A DNA stretch of 64,000 nt from Comamonas sp. KCTC 72670 (GTDB lineage Bacteria > Myxococcota > Myxococcia > Myxococcales > Myxococcaceae). The DNA is taken from assembly GCA_014656495.1 (NCBI GenBank), contig BNCN01000006.1, forward strand, positions 62,001 to 126,000, read 5' to 3'. Position 1 is the stretch's first letter. Each line of letters begins with the position of its first letter. A program made the position numbers and the translations under genes. Shown here in pieces: positions 24,441 to 34,197 of this stretch. The notes below the pieces were generated by a model that was not told where the DNA came from, ran no database searches, and saw only the letters and a program-made list of their open reading frames with translations.

Positions 24441-25535
24441 ATGAGCACGTCAGTCATTGATAACCGCGTTGAAATCGTCTTCAGCTTCGACACCACGGGC
24501 AGCATGTATCCGTGTCTGGCCCAGGTGCGGAAGAAGCTGCGTGGCACCGTCTCCCGGTTGATGAAGGAGATTCCTGGCATCCGCATCGGCATCATCGCGC
24601 ACGGTGACTACTGCGACGCGGGCTCCACGTATGTCACCAAGATGCTGGACCTGACGGACGACGAGAACGCGGTGGTCCGCTTCGTCGACCGGGTGGAGCA
24701 GACGGGTGGGGGTGACGCGCCCGAATGCTACGAGTTCGTTCTGCACCAGGCGCAAAGCCTCTCCTGGACGGTGGGCTATACGCGGGCGCTGGTGCTGATT
24801 GGCGACGACGTGCCGCACGGGCCGGTCCAGAATCCGCACAAGCTGGACTGGCGCAAGGAAGTGGATGCGCTGGGTAGGATGGGCGTGCCTGTGTATGGCG
24901 TGCAAGCCCTGGCGCGGTGTCACGCGACGGCCTTCTACAAGGAGCTGGCGGCGAAGTCGGGCGGCTTTCATTTGAGCCTGGACCAGTTCGCGCACGTCAC
25001 CGACCTGCTGCTGGCCGTCTGCTACAAGCAGTCGTCGGACTCGCAGCTCCAGTCGTTTGAGCAGGAAGTGGTGCGCGAGGGCCGGATGAGCCGGGGCCTG
25101 AACGTGATGTTCAGCACCATGCTTCAGCGCACGGCGGCGCCGCTGTACGAGGCCGCGGACCTGCGCGCGGTGCCCCCGGGCCGCTTCCAGGTGCTGGACG
25201 TGGACCGGCCCCAGTCCATCAAGGACTTCGTGCAGGAGAACGGGCTGGGCTTCAAGACGGGCCGCGGCTTCTACGAGTTTACCAAGACGGAGACCATCCA
25301 GGGCCGCAAGGAGGTCGTCCTCATGGACCGCAAGACGGGCGACCTCTTCAGCGGCGAGCGCGCCCGGGAGATGCTGGGCCTGCCGCCGGGCGAGACGGTG
25401 CGCATCCGGCCCGCGAGCCTGGAGAAGTACGTCGTCTTCGTCCAGAGCACCTCGGCCAACCGGAAGCTCATGGGCGGGTCGAAGTTCCTCTACGAGGTCG
25501 AGGACTGGGACGGTGCCCGGTCCGCGGCGGCGTAG
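24441..25535 (+). CDS. von Willebrand factor type A domain protein
   Basis: A 364-residue cytoplasmic protein with an N-terminal vWA domain (about 8-205). The MIDAS metal site is DTTGSM (D17, T19, S21), with a further Thr/Asp in TGGGDAPE. The sequence style (FSFDTTGSMYPCL, GIIAHGDYCD) matches the vWA domain of alpha-kinase-type Vwk proteins, but no kinase domain is present. The C-terminal region, about 210-364, is conserved-looking but unassigned, and contains FKTGRGFYEFTKTE and SANRKLMGGSKFLYEVEDW. The last motif resembles a recognition segment of phenomena such as protein-protein adaptors. The ATG follows GAGGGGG. No membrane segment is seen. Function is not known. Confidence 0.8.
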   Translation: MSTSVIDNRVEIVFSFDTTGSMYPCLAQVRKKLRGTVSRLMKEIPGIRIGIIAHGDYCDAGSTYVTKMLDLTDDENAVVRFVDRVEQTGGGDAPECYEFVLHQAQSLSWTVGYTRALVLIGDDVPHGPVQNPHKLDWRKEVDALGRMGVPVYGVQALARCHATAFYKELAAKSGGFHLSLDQFAHVTDLLLAVCYKQSSDSQLQSFEQEVVREGRMSRGLNVMFSTMLQRTAAPLYEAADLRAVPPGRFQVLDVDRPQSIKDFVQENGLGFKTGRGFYEFTKTETIQGRKEVVLMDRKTGDLFSGERAREMLGLPPGETVRIRPASLEKYVVFVQSTSANRKLMGGSKFLYEVEDWDGARSAAA

Positions 25536-25557
25536 GCGGTTCGAGACGGGCGCCGCT

Positions 25558-27060
25558 TCAGCCGTCGAGCCGTTGCTCGAGCGCGACGTCGAGCGCGCGT
25601 AGCACGTCGGGGTGGGGCTCGACGGCCCTGTGGGCGCGCAGCGCGTCGAGCGCGTCGGGGTCGGTGCTTCGCGCCAGGGTCTGCACGGCCACGATTCGGA
25701 CGTCAGGCGCCGGGTCCGTGAGGGCCGCGCGCAGGGCGCGCCGCGCCGTCGCGGCATCGAGGGTCGTCAGGGCGAGGGTGATGTGACTCCGCACCTCGGG
25801 AGCGGGGTCCTCGCGTTGCCGTCCCTGGAGCACGGCGATTCGGTCGGGAGGCGCGGAGGGGCTTGCCGCCCAGGTGGAGCTCGCCACACGCCGGATGCCG
25901 GGCCGTGGGTCCGAAAGGGCCGTGCGGAGGGCTCCCCACGCCGGGTCGCCGCCCAACCTGCCCAGCGCGGTGATGAGGGTTGCTTGTTCCTCCTCGTCGC
26001 CGTGGCGGTCGAGCATCGTGAGGAACCGCTCCCGGGCCTCCGTGCAGCCGATGTGTCCGGCGGCTCGGATGGCGCTTCTACGGGTCGCGGGCTCGCTGGC
26101 GTCGAGCAACCGCATGAGGGGCTCGCACGTCCTGGCGTCCCTCCGCAGGGTGAGCACCTGGATGGCTTCCTCTTGGACCCGCGTCGTCGTCGCGGCGAGG
26201 AGGGGGAGGAAGACCTGGGTGGGAACCCGCTCGCTGCGGGACAGGGCTCGGAGCGCTTCCCATTGGACGTTGGGGGCCGCGTCCGAGAGGGCTCGGATGA
26301 GCAGGCCGTCAGAGGCTTCGCCTTGTCCGGCCAGCAGCGAGACGGCGGCGGTTCTCACGTCGACGGAAGGGGCGTCCAGCGCGAGCCGGGCCAGCGCGAA
26401 TGCGCTGGGGAGCTGAAGGCGCTGCGCCGTGGCGAGCGCGGTCAATCGTTCCGTGTGGGAGGCTTTCCCGAAGCGGGACAGGAAGAGCGCGCCCGCTGCG
26501 GCGGGGGCGATTCGAGCGAGCGCGTCCATGATCGCCACTTGTGCCGTGGCGTCGGAGTCCTCGAGCGCGTCGATGAGGCTTCGCCAGTCCTCGGCGGCTT
26601 GCGGCTCCACCGACTGCGGGGCCGGTGGGCTTGTCCGTGTTGTCGCGTCGCGGGTGTCGGTAGGGCCTGTCGCGCCGCGAGCTGTGACCGGAACCCGCGT
26701 GTCGGCCTCGTCCGTGATGCGCTGTGTGTCGGAGGCGGTCGTCGTCGCTGGGACGGCCTGTTCGCTTGCGAGCCGCGCACAGGCCGTGTCAGCGAGCGCC
26801 CGCGCCGCCGCGACGCGGACCTCCGGCGCGCTGTCGCGCAGGCCGAGCCGCGCCAGGGCGCGTGCCTCGGGCGTCGTCATGGGCGCCAACACACGCAAGG
26901 CGACGACCTTCTCCTTGGCCGACCCGGAGTGCAGGACGTCGTGCGCGACACGGGCGAGGTCCTCCCGGACGCGCAGGTCCTCCAGTTCGCCCTGCGTACG
27001 GCGGGAGGATGTCCTGGCCAGTGTCTGAATCCACTCGCGTGTCGACAGGGGCGTGCTCAT
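25558..27060 (-). CDS. HEAT-repeat protein
   Basis: A 500-residue alpha-solenoid protein built almost wholly of HEAT/PBS-lyase-like repeats of about 30 residues (patterns such as DSAPEVRVAAARALAD, APSVDVRTAAVSLLAG, DAAPNVQWEALRALSR, DPRPGIRRVASSTWAA and DPAPDVRIVAVQTLAR). A Thr/Ala/Pro-rich insert splits the solenoid at about 108-160. No signal peptide or membrane segment is present, so it is a cytoplasmic scaffold or adaptor. It converges on the vWA gene with 22 bases between stops. The start at 27060 overlaps an upstream stop and gives MSTPLSTREW; it has no strong ribosome site. Confidence 0.8.
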   Translation of the reverse strand: MSTPLSTREWIQTLARTSSRRTQGELEDLRVREDLARVAHDVLHSGSAKEKVVALRVLAPMTTPEARALARLGLRDSAPEVRVAAARALADTACARLASEQAVPATTTASDTQRITDEADTRVPVTARGATGPTDTRDATTRTSPPAPQSVEPQAAEDWRSLIDALEDSDATAQVAIMDALARIAPAAAGALFLSRFGKASHTERLTALATAQRLQLPSAFALARLALDAPSVDVRTAAVSLLAGQGEASDGLLIRALSDAAPNVQWEALRALSRSERVPTQVFLPLLAATTTRVQEEAIQVLTLRRDARTCEPLMRLLDASEPATRRSAIRAAGHIGCTEARERFLTMLDRHGDEEEQATLITALGRLGGDPAWGALRTALSDPRPGIRRVASSTWAASPSAPPDRIAVLQGRQREDPAPEVRSHITLALTTLDAATARRALRAALTDPAPDVRIVAVQTLARSTDPDALDALRAHRAVEPHPDVLRALDVALEQRLDG

Positions 27061-27400
27061 GGCACCGCCAACATCGGCAGGCAGGTGGAAGTCCCGGCGG
27101 TGTCCTGAATCCCGTTCATATGGCGCGAGAGGATGGCTTCCTCCTCGAAGCGAGTGCTCGGGTTTTCCGCGGCACCTTCCTGGGAAGCATCGCACTGTCG
27201 ACGGTGGCGGGCGCGCGTGGGCGGCTGCGGGACATGGCTGCTGGCGTTCGTTGGGCGGGGCTGCCCCCGGGCACCGCCCGTGGGCTCCCTCTCGCGGTTG
27301 CGCGAAGCGGGGGCGGAAGGCGCGGTGATGTTCCGCAGTACGGACTTTCGTGGACTCAAGGACGTCATGCGGTGCGTCCCACGGATGGGGCCGTGCGAGG
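27061..27400. other. Gene-free stretch between HEAT-repeat and LysR-type genes
   Basis: 340 bases with nothing I can support as a gene. A minus-strand open frame ends in TGA at 27057-27059 overlapping the HEAT gene start, but its sequence is Arg/Pro/Ser-rich and looks non-coding. Promoters of both divergent neighbours must be here; no clear hexamers were found. Confidence 0.5.
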
Positions 27401-28321
27401 ATGCAGCGCATGCCTCCGCGCAAACTCGTCCGGCATCTGGTGTGGCTGGAGTCCTTCGCCGCCGCGGTGGAGGCGGGCAGCATCGAGGCCGCGGCCGAGC
27501 ACCTGGGCGTGGCGCGCTCGGTGGTGAGCGAGCATGTCCGCGCGCTGGAGCTGGCGTTGGCGGACGGCGCGGCGCTGCTGGAGCGTGGGCCCGGCAAGCG
27601 CCTTCAGCTCACCGCCCGGGGGGAGCGCCTCTTCGCGGGCACCCAGACGCCGCTGCACCAACTGGACATGAAGCGCCTGCGAGACCTGGCGAGCGCCGAG
27701 CCCGTGGTGCGCCTGGGGCTCAACCCGACGCTGTCCCTGTCCCTGGTGGGCACCGTGGCCCAGGACGCCGCCGCGTCGGACCTCAAGCTGGTGCTCAGCT
27801 TCGGCGGGCCGCACGAGCTGACGCGCCAGGTGCAGACGCGGCAGTTGGACCTGGCGCTGGACTTCACGCCGCTGCCCACGCACGAGGGCGTGGAGTCCGA
27901 GTCCCTGCTCCGCATGCCCTTCGTCGTGCTGGCCGGTCCGGACAACGCCCTGGCACGCCAGGCGGCCTCCAAGAAGTCGCTGCACGTGACGGACCTGGAG
28001 GGGCAGCGCTTCGTGGACTGGCTTCGCGATGACCCCTACGGGGGCGCCAACAGCGCCCGCTTCGCCGAGCACGGCGTGACGGTGGACGAGGTGGGCCGCG
28101 CGGAGAGCTTCCTGCTCCTGTACGAGCTGCTGCGCGCGTTCCGGGCCTGCGCCATCACGCCGGACCTGCGGCCCATGCACCCGTTCCCGCCGGACCTCCA
28201 CGCGTGGCCCTTGCGAGAGGAGGAGCCGCAGGCCGTGGAGGTCGTCGCGCTCTGGCCCTCGGGAGCGCTCAGCCCCGGTGCGCGCCTCGTGCTGGACGGG
28301 CTTCGCCGCCAGTCAGGCTAG
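27401..28321 (+). CDS. LysR-family transcriptional regulator
   Basis: A 306-residue regulator. The N-terminal winged helix-turn-helix is seen as LVWLESFAAAVEAGSIEAAA then RSVVSEHVRALE, followed by the wing and linker helix. The effector-binding domain (about 95-300) has the two-lobed periplasmic-binding-protein style, with VRLGLNPTLSLSLVG at its start. ATG 27401 or 27410 could be the start; the first is chosen. It precedes the aromatic amino acid hydroxylase gene by 100 bases in the same direction, so control of that gene is possible but not shown. Confidence 0.85.
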   Translation: MQRMPPRKLVRHLVWLESFAAAVEAGSIEAAAEHLGVARSVVSEHVRALELALADGAALLERGPGKRLQLTARGERLFAGTQTPLHQLDMKRLRDLASAEPVVRLGLNPTLSLSLVGTVAQDAAASDLKLVLSFGGPHELTRQVQTRQLDLALDFTPLPTHEGVESESLLRMPFVVLAGPDNALARQAASKKSLHVTDLEGQRFVDWLRDDPYGGANSARFAEHGVTVDEVGRAESFLLLYELLRAFRACAITPDLRPMHPFPPDLHAWPLREEEPQAVEVVALWPSGALSPGARLVLDGLRRQSG

Positions 28322-28323
28322 TT

Positions 28324-28358
28324 CGACGTAAAAACGACGAATCCGTCGATTTATGTCG
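28324..28358. promoter_or_regulatory. Imperfect inverted repeat upstream of the hydroxylase gene
   Basis: CGACGTAAA (28324-28332) pairs, with one wobble, with TTTATGTCG (28350-28358), and inside it CGAC (28335-28338) pairs with GTCG (28345-28348). It lies right after the LysR gene stop and 64 bases before the hydroxylase ATG. It is either an operator or the LysR-gene terminator. Confidence 0.45.
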
Positions 28359-28421
28359 GATTTCCGTTCACCCAAGGAAGGGATATCTTCAAAGAGTAGA
28401 AGATTCCGCCTGAGGTGAACG

Positions 28422-29996
28422 ATGATGACTCCCACGGAACGGACGATTGCTCGCCTGCCTGCTCATCTGCGTCGCTACGTGGTGAGCCAGGACTACGGGG
28501 CGTATACGTCGCGCGACCAGGCCGTGTGGCGGAACATCCTGGGCTCGCTGCGGGGCCACCTGGCGGACAAGGCGCACCCCGACTACCTGGCCGGCCTGGA
28601 GGCGACGGGCATCGGCTCGGAGTGCATCCCCAGCCTGGATGAGATGAACGAGAAGCTGGCTCGCATGGGGTGGGCCTGTGTGGGCGTGCGTGGCTTCATT
28701 CCGCCCGCCGTCTTCACGGAGCTCCAGGCGCTGGGCGTCCTGGCCATCGCCGCGGACATCCGAACCCACGAGCACATCGAGTACACGCCGGCGCCGGACA
28801 TCGTGCACGAGAGCGCCGGCCACGCGCCCATCATCGCGAACCCGCGCTACGCGGAGTACCTGAAGGCCTGCGGGTTGGTGGGCTTCAAGGCCATTGCCAG
28901 CGTGGAGGACCAGGCCGTCTTCGAGGCCATCCGGAACCTGTCGGTGGTGAAGGAGGACCCGGAGGCCAGCGAGGAGGAGGTGGCGCACGCGCAGGCGCGG
29001 CTGGAGGCGGCCAGCGCGAGCCGCCGCTACGTCAGCGAGAGCACGCGGGCCAGCCGCCTCTACTGGTGGACGGCGGAGTACGGGCTGGTGGGCGCCGTGG
29101 ACGCGCCGCGCATCTACGGGGCGGGGCTGCTGTCCAGCATCGGCGAGGCGAAGCACTGCCTGACGCCCGCGGTGAAGAAGCTGCCGCTGAGCGTGGCCTG
29201 TGCGGACGCGGACTACGACATCACCCGGATGCAGCCGCAGCTCTTCGTGGCGCGGGACTTCGAGCACCTGTTCGAGGTGCTCACCGAGTTCGAGGCCACG
29301 CTGTCGTGGAAGCGCGGCGGGGACTTCGGCCTGACGGAGGCGCTGCGCGCGCGCACCGTCAATCACCTGGTGCTGGCGGACGGCCGCGAGGTGACGGGAC
29401 AGGTGTTGGAGCTGCTCGCCGCGCCGCGCCCGGTGGCGCCGGGGCTGGCCACCGCGCTGGTGCGGCTGGAGGGGCCCATCCTCACCTCGCGCGAGGGCAC
29501 GTCGCTGGACTCGCGGCCGTGGAATGGCCCGGCGCTGGTGGCCTTTGGCGCGGGCACGCTGCCGGAGCGGGGGCCCTTCAAGCTGTCGCTGGAGAGCGGG
29601 CTGGAGCTGGAGGGCTTCGCGACGGACGGTGGGCAGGTGCTGGCGCTGCGCGGACGGCTGGCGGGGCGCGAGCTGGAGCTGCCCGCGGTGGCGAAGCTCT
29701 TCGTCACCCCGAGCCTGCCGTCGGTGGCGGGCGGGCCGTCGGATCCGGAGACGTGGGACCGCTGGTACGGCGAGCTGAGCGCCTTCGCGGAGGGGGACGG
29801 CGAGGAGAAGGCCCGCTCGCGCAAGGCCCTGGCGCTGCATCCGTCCCTGGCCGCGCTCTACCGCGAGGTCCGGAAGATGCGCGAGACGCACACGGTGAAG
29901 CCGGAGCGGCTGAGCCAGATTGTCGCGGCGGCCTCGGACTTCCCGGAGGACTGGCTGCTGCGCGCCGAGGTCGAGGAGCTGCGCCGCCGCGTCTGA
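28422..29996 (+). CDS. Aromatic amino acid hydroxylase (phenylalanine 4-monooxygenase-like)
   Basis: A pterin-dependent iron enzyme that hydroxylates phenylalanine to tyrosine. Iron ligands are visible: H129 and H134 in DIVHESAGHAP and E219 in YWWTAEYGLVG. The catalytic domain fills about 1-300. The protein is 524 residues, against about 260-300 for common bacterial enzymes, and the extra about 220 residues at the C-terminus (Leu/Gly/Glu-rich, from about 310) match no domain I know. A similar long form occurs in Bacteroidetes, as I recall. The start has GAGGTGAAC before ATG-ATG. The stop is two bases from the convergent SMI1-like gene. Confidence 0.88.
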   Translation: MMTPTERTIARLPAHLRRYVVSQDYGAYTSRDQAVWRNILGSLRGHLADKAHPDYLAGLEATGIGSECIPSLDEMNEKLARMGWACVGVRGFIPPAVFTELQALGVLAIAADIRTHEHIEYTPAPDIVHESAGHAPIIANPRYAEYLKACGLVGFKAIASVEDQAVFEAIRNLSVVKEDPEASEEEVAHAQARLEAASASRRYVSESTRASRLYWWTAEYGLVGAVDAPRIYGAGLLSSIGEAKHCLTPAVKKLPLSVACADADYDITRMQPQLFVARDFEHLFEVLTEFEATLSWKRGGDFGLTEALRARTVNHLVLADGREVTGQVLELLAAPRPVAPGLATALVRLEGPILTSREGTSLDSRPWNGPALVAFGAGTLPERGPFKLSLESGLELEGFATDGGQVLALRGRLAGRELELPAVAKLFVTPSLPSVAGGPSDPETWDRWYGELSAFAEGDGEEKARSRKALALHPSLAALYREVRKMRETHTVKPERLSQIVAAASDFPEDWLLRAEVEELRRRV

Positions 29997-29998
29997 GG

Positions 29999-30580
29999 TC
30001 AGCGGCCCCAGTCCTGCTCCTCCAGGCCCTCCCGGAGGACCCAGCGCAGGTGCTCGTCGAAGTCGAAGGTGCAGCCCGACACGTCGGGCTCGGCGTCCAG
30101 CAGCCATGTGGCCAGCTCGAAGTCGTCGTGGCGCGCCGGGAAGATGAGCGGCCCGGCGTCTCGGCGCGTCCCCGGGTCGAAGCAGTAGTAGTCGCTCACA
30201 TTGTCGAAGGCGATGTACTGGAAGGGGATGAGCCGCTCGCGGATCTTCTTCTCGAGGATGGCGGCTTCCAGCTCGTCCTCGTTGTCGCCGAAGCAGCCCT
30301 CCTCGATGGTCTCCCGGGACCACTGGAGCGCCTCCAGCAACTCGACGGGGCTCAACATCCGGGCCCGCTCGAGGCCTCGCGAGTCCACGGCCGACAGCAG
30401 GCCATGCCGGGAGACGAAGTCGAGGTAGGCCGGAGGGAGCGACGCGCCCACCGAGGACACCAACACATCGAGCTCCTTCGCGTCCACCGGCGTGAGCGAC
30501 ACGGACTGGAGCGGGAGGTTCGTCTCGTGCTTCAGGCGCTCCTGGAGCGCGAGGATGGCGTCGATGGCGCTGAGGGGCAT
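29999..30580 (-). CDS. SMI1/KNR4-family protein
   Basis: A 193-residue cytoplasmic protein. It has SMI1/KNR4 features: ELDVLVSSVGASLPPAYLDF near the start of the domain, a central acidic region, then PFQYIAFDNVSDYYCFDPG and GPLIFPARHDDFE. In bacteria this superfamily (SUKH) is often the immunity protein of a contact-dependent toxin, but no toxin gene is adjacent here. The ATG at 30580 is preferred over 30643 because upstream residues are Arg-rich and poorly coding. It lies downstream of mrpC on the same strand after a hairpin. Confidence 0.75.
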   Translation of the reverse strand: MPLSAIDAILALQERLKHETNLPLQSVSLTPVDAKELDVLVSSVGASLPPAYLDFVSRHGLLSAVDSRGLERARMLSPVELLEALQWSRETIEEGCFGDNEDELEAAILEKKIRERLIPFQYIAFDNVSDYYCFDPGTRRDAGPLIFPARHDDFELATWLLDAEPDVSGCTFDFDEHLRWVLREGLEEQDWGR

Positions 30581-30663
30581 GCGGAGGCTCTGGGCCCTGT
30601 GTACCCCAAACGCCACGGGCCCGGCCACGCGGCGCTTCCGCATGGTCAGGCCCGTCGAGCATC

Positions 30664-30685
30664 ACGTCCCGCGCCAGGCGGGCGT
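30664..30685 (-). terminator. Hairpin after mrpC
   Basis: CCCGC (30668-30672) pairs with GCGGG (30678-30682), extended by ACG/CGT outside, just downstream of the mrpC stop on the minus strand. It is a plausible terminator without a T-tract. Confidence 0.4.
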
Positions 30686-30690
30686 GAGGA

Positions 30691-31437
30691 TTACTTCTCC
30701 TTGCCGGCGATCTTGCGCAGGGCCTTCTGGTCACGCACGCAGAGGATGCGGCCGACGTTGCCGAGCACGCCGTCCCGCTTCATCTCGTTGATGAGCGTGG
30801 ACACGAAGGAGCGCGAGGCGCCCACGAGGTCCGCGAGGTCCTGCTGGGTGATGCCGCGCAGGTCCGTCTCGCCGCCGTGCGGGCAGCGCTCGCCGTGGGC
30901 CTCGACCAGGGTGAGCAGGGTGTCCGCCAGGCGGGCCGGAACCTCCTTGAACGTCAGGCCCAGCACGCGCTTGCGCAGGGCACGCACGCGCTCGGCGTAG
31001 GCGCGGACCACGTCCACGGCAAGGGCGGGGCGGGCCTCGAGCTGGGCGCGGAAGTCGCGGCCCTCGATGCTCCAGACCTCGGCCTCACCGGCGGCGATGG
31101 CCATCTCCTCAATCGGCGTGCCCTCGGGGCGGAACAGCTCGCCGAAGAGGTCGCCCGGGCGGAGGATGGAGACCACCGAGCGGGTGCTGTTCTTGCCGAT
31201 GCGCATCAGGCGCACGCGGCCGGACTTCAGCAGGTAGACGCGGTCGGTGTTGTCACCGGGGCGGTAGATGGTCGAGTTGTGCGGGAAGGACTCGACCTTG
31301 AAGTACCCCTTGAAGTCGATGGCCTCCTGGCCGGGCACCAGCTTGTTGGCGGTGACCATCATCCCGGAGCTGGTCGTCTGCAGCGGCGCCACGACGTTGG
31401 AACCGATGGGGCCGAGGGGGCGGTTGAATCCGTGCAT
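30691..31437 (-). CDS. mrpC: Crp/Fnr-family developmental regulator MrpC
   Basis: A master transcription factor of fruiting-body development, activating fruA with FruA and repressing its own gene. The 248-residue length equals that of M. xanthus MrpC. A cyclic-nucleotide-type sensor domain (about 45-165) contains RPGDLFGELF but not the full cAMP pocket. The C-terminal Crp helix-turn-helix is ITQQDLADLVGASRSFVSTL. The N-terminal 25-residue extension is kept, with Thr21-Thr22, reported targets of the Pkn14 kinase, and Met26/Met27, where the shorter MrpC2 form would start. The ATG has AGGAG seven bases upstream. It is preceded by a sigma-54 promoter and follows mrpB on the same strand. Confidence 0.95.
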   Translation of the reverse strand: MHGFNRPLGPIGSNVVAPLQTTSSGMMVTANKLVPGQEAIDFKGYFKVESFPHNSTIYRPGDNTDRVYLLKSGRVRLMRIGKNSTRSVVSILRPGDLFGELFRPEGTPIEEMAIAAGEAEVWSIEGRDFRAQLEARPALAVDVVRAYAERVRALRKRVLGLTFKEVPARLADTLLTLVEAHGERCPHGGETDLRGITQQDLADLVGASRSFVSTLINEMKRDGVLGNVGRILCVRDQKALRKIAGKEK

Positions 31438-31509
31438 GGCATTACTCCTGGGAAGAAAGCGTGGGGAAGTCGGGCCGTTTGCTTCAGCGGCGAACGGGAC
31501 TTCCCTTCT

Positions 31510-31524
31510 CCAAGGAACGTGCCA
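31510..31524 (-). promoter_or_regulatory. Sigma-54 (-24/-12) promoter of mrpC
   Basis: On the minus strand the sequence reads TGGCACGTTCCTTGG. This matches the sigma-54 consensus TGGCACG-N4-TTGC at all but the final base, with the correct spacing. It would start mrpC transcription near 31498, giving an about 60-base leader. This fits MrpB being a GAFTGA-containing activator encoded next door. Confidence 0.8.
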
Positions 31525-31617
31525 GCGGGAATTGAAATGGTGCGAGGACAACACCTCCTGAAATGCCGGGTACTTAGCGCTACAGGCCCGCACCAACCCC
31601 CGTTCTGTGTCCAAAAC

Positions 31618-31667
31618 CTGAAACAGAACGTTCAAACAGTCTGATCAATTTGAACGAAACGTTCAAA
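31618..31667. promoter_or_regulatory. Tandem palindromic upstream activating sites for mrpC
   Basis: TTTGAACG-aaa-CGTTCAAA (31649-31667) is a perfect palindrome. A second, imperfect copy (TGAAAC-agaa-CGTTCAAA) lies at 31619-31636. They sit about 95-155 bases upstream of the sigma-54 promoter, the usual place for enhancer sites, and probably bind MrpB dimers. MrpC may also bind nearby for autorepression. Confidence 0.65.
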
Positions 31668-31710
31668 CCGGTGGGGTGAGTGTCGGAGCAGCGACACTGT
31701 CGGAGAGTGC

Positions 31711-33171
<1,461 letters not shown>

Positions 33172-33178
33172 GGCGCTC

Positions 33179-34153
33179 TCAAGTGGCGAACGTCAACGTC
33201 AGCACCACGCCCGGCTCCGAGCTGCCTCGGGCGGACACGTCGCCCCCCACGCCCATCATCACCCGCCGCAGGGCGGCCAGGGACAGGCCGGCGCCGCGCG
33301 CCAGCCGGGAGCCGAAGGGCTCGAACAAGGTGCCGTTCTCCTCGGGGGGCAGGGCGGCGGCGGGGTCGTGGAGCACCATCATCACCTGACCGGGGCCGCC
33401 CCGGCGCAGGGCCACCTCCACGGGGCTGCCCTCGGGCTGTCCCATGGCGACGTTGAGCAGCACCTGGGCCAGGACGGGCCGCAGGCGGTTGGGGTCCACG
33501 CGGACGCGGGGGATGTCGGGCTCCTCGTCCACGCGGACCTCCACGCGGCGCTCGGCCAGCTCCGGGCCCACCATCTCCGTGGCCTCCTGGACCACCGAGC
33601 GCAGGGGGTGGGCGTCCGTCCTGGGCGTGGTGTCCCGGCCGTATTCGGACAGGAGCCAGAGCATCCGCTCCATGGTGCGAATCTCCCGGTTGGCGATGGT
33701 GAGCCGCCGCTTGTCCCGGTCATTGAGGCCGGTGTTCCGGGCGAGCGTCTGCACCGCCATCTTCACGGAGGAGAGCGGGTTGCGAATCTCGTGGCTGAGG
33801 GAGGACGACAGCCGAGAGATCTGCACCGGCGGCGCGCCGTCCAGCAGGGCGTTGAGGTCCAGCACGGTGGCGCTGGCCTCGCCCGCGTCCAGGCCCAGGG
33901 ACAGGCGCAGGGGCATGGCGTCCTCGCCGCCCAGGTTCGCGGAGATGAACTCCACGGCGCGGCGGTCCTCGCGGGCACGGTGGTCCAGCTCACGGGCGCG
34001 CGCGGGGGAGACCCCGAGGACGTCGTGCAGCGGCCGCTCCAGGAGGGATTCGGCGGGGCGGCGCAAGATGCTGGCGAGGTCGCCTTCGGCGCGTGTCACC
34101 CGCAGGCTCGGAGTCCAGGCGAGCATCGCGGCTTGCAGGAGATGGGTGTTCAT
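33179..34153 (-). CDS. mrpA: Soluble histidine kinase MrpA
   Basis: A cytoplasmic sensor kinase of 324 residues. There is an N-terminal PAS-like region (about 1-115). The dimerisation helix carries the phospho-acceptor His in SLSHEIRNPLSS. A degenerate HATPase domain follows, whose N-box (LAQVLLNVAMGQPEGSP) and G-boxes are weaker than usual; GAGLSLAALRRV is the clearest glycine stretch. No membrane segments are seen. In M. xanthus MrpA is proposed to act mainly as a phosphatase of MrpB, which fits a weak ATP domain. Start choice: ATG 34153, though ATG 34171 is possible; no good ribosome site marks either. Confidence 0.88.
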   Translation of the reverse strand: MNTHLLQAAMLAWTPSLRVTRAEGDLASILRRPAESLLERPLHDVLGVSPARARELDHRAREDRRAVEFISANLGGEDAMPLRLSLGLDAGEASATVLDLNALLDGAPPVQISRLSSSLSHEIRNPLSSVKMAVQTLARNTGLNDRDKRRLTIANREIRTMERMLWLLSEYGRDTTPRTDAHPLRSVVQEATEMVGPELAERRVEVRVDEEPDIPRVRVDPNRLRPVLAQVLLNVAMGQPEGSPVEVALRRGGPGQVMMVLHDPAAALPPEENGTLFEPFGSRLARGAGLSLAALRRVMMGVGGDVSARGSSEPGVVLTLTFAT

Positions 34154-34197
34154 TTGGTGGGCCTGAAACATACCGACTAAGGTTCCGCGCTGTCCCC

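Noticed and set aside
27057-27368. Minus-strand 103-codon frame overlapping the start of the HEAT-repeat gene
   Set aside because: The overlap of stop and start is suggestive, but the sequence is Arg/Pro/Ser-rich with no recognisable feature except a short Met-rich end. It is not supported as a gene.
31560-31640. Search for MrpC-type TGT-N8-AC binding sites upstream of mrpC
   Set aside because: Several partial matches occur (around 31590-31625) but none fits both half-sites, so no site is listed beyond the palindromes and promoter.
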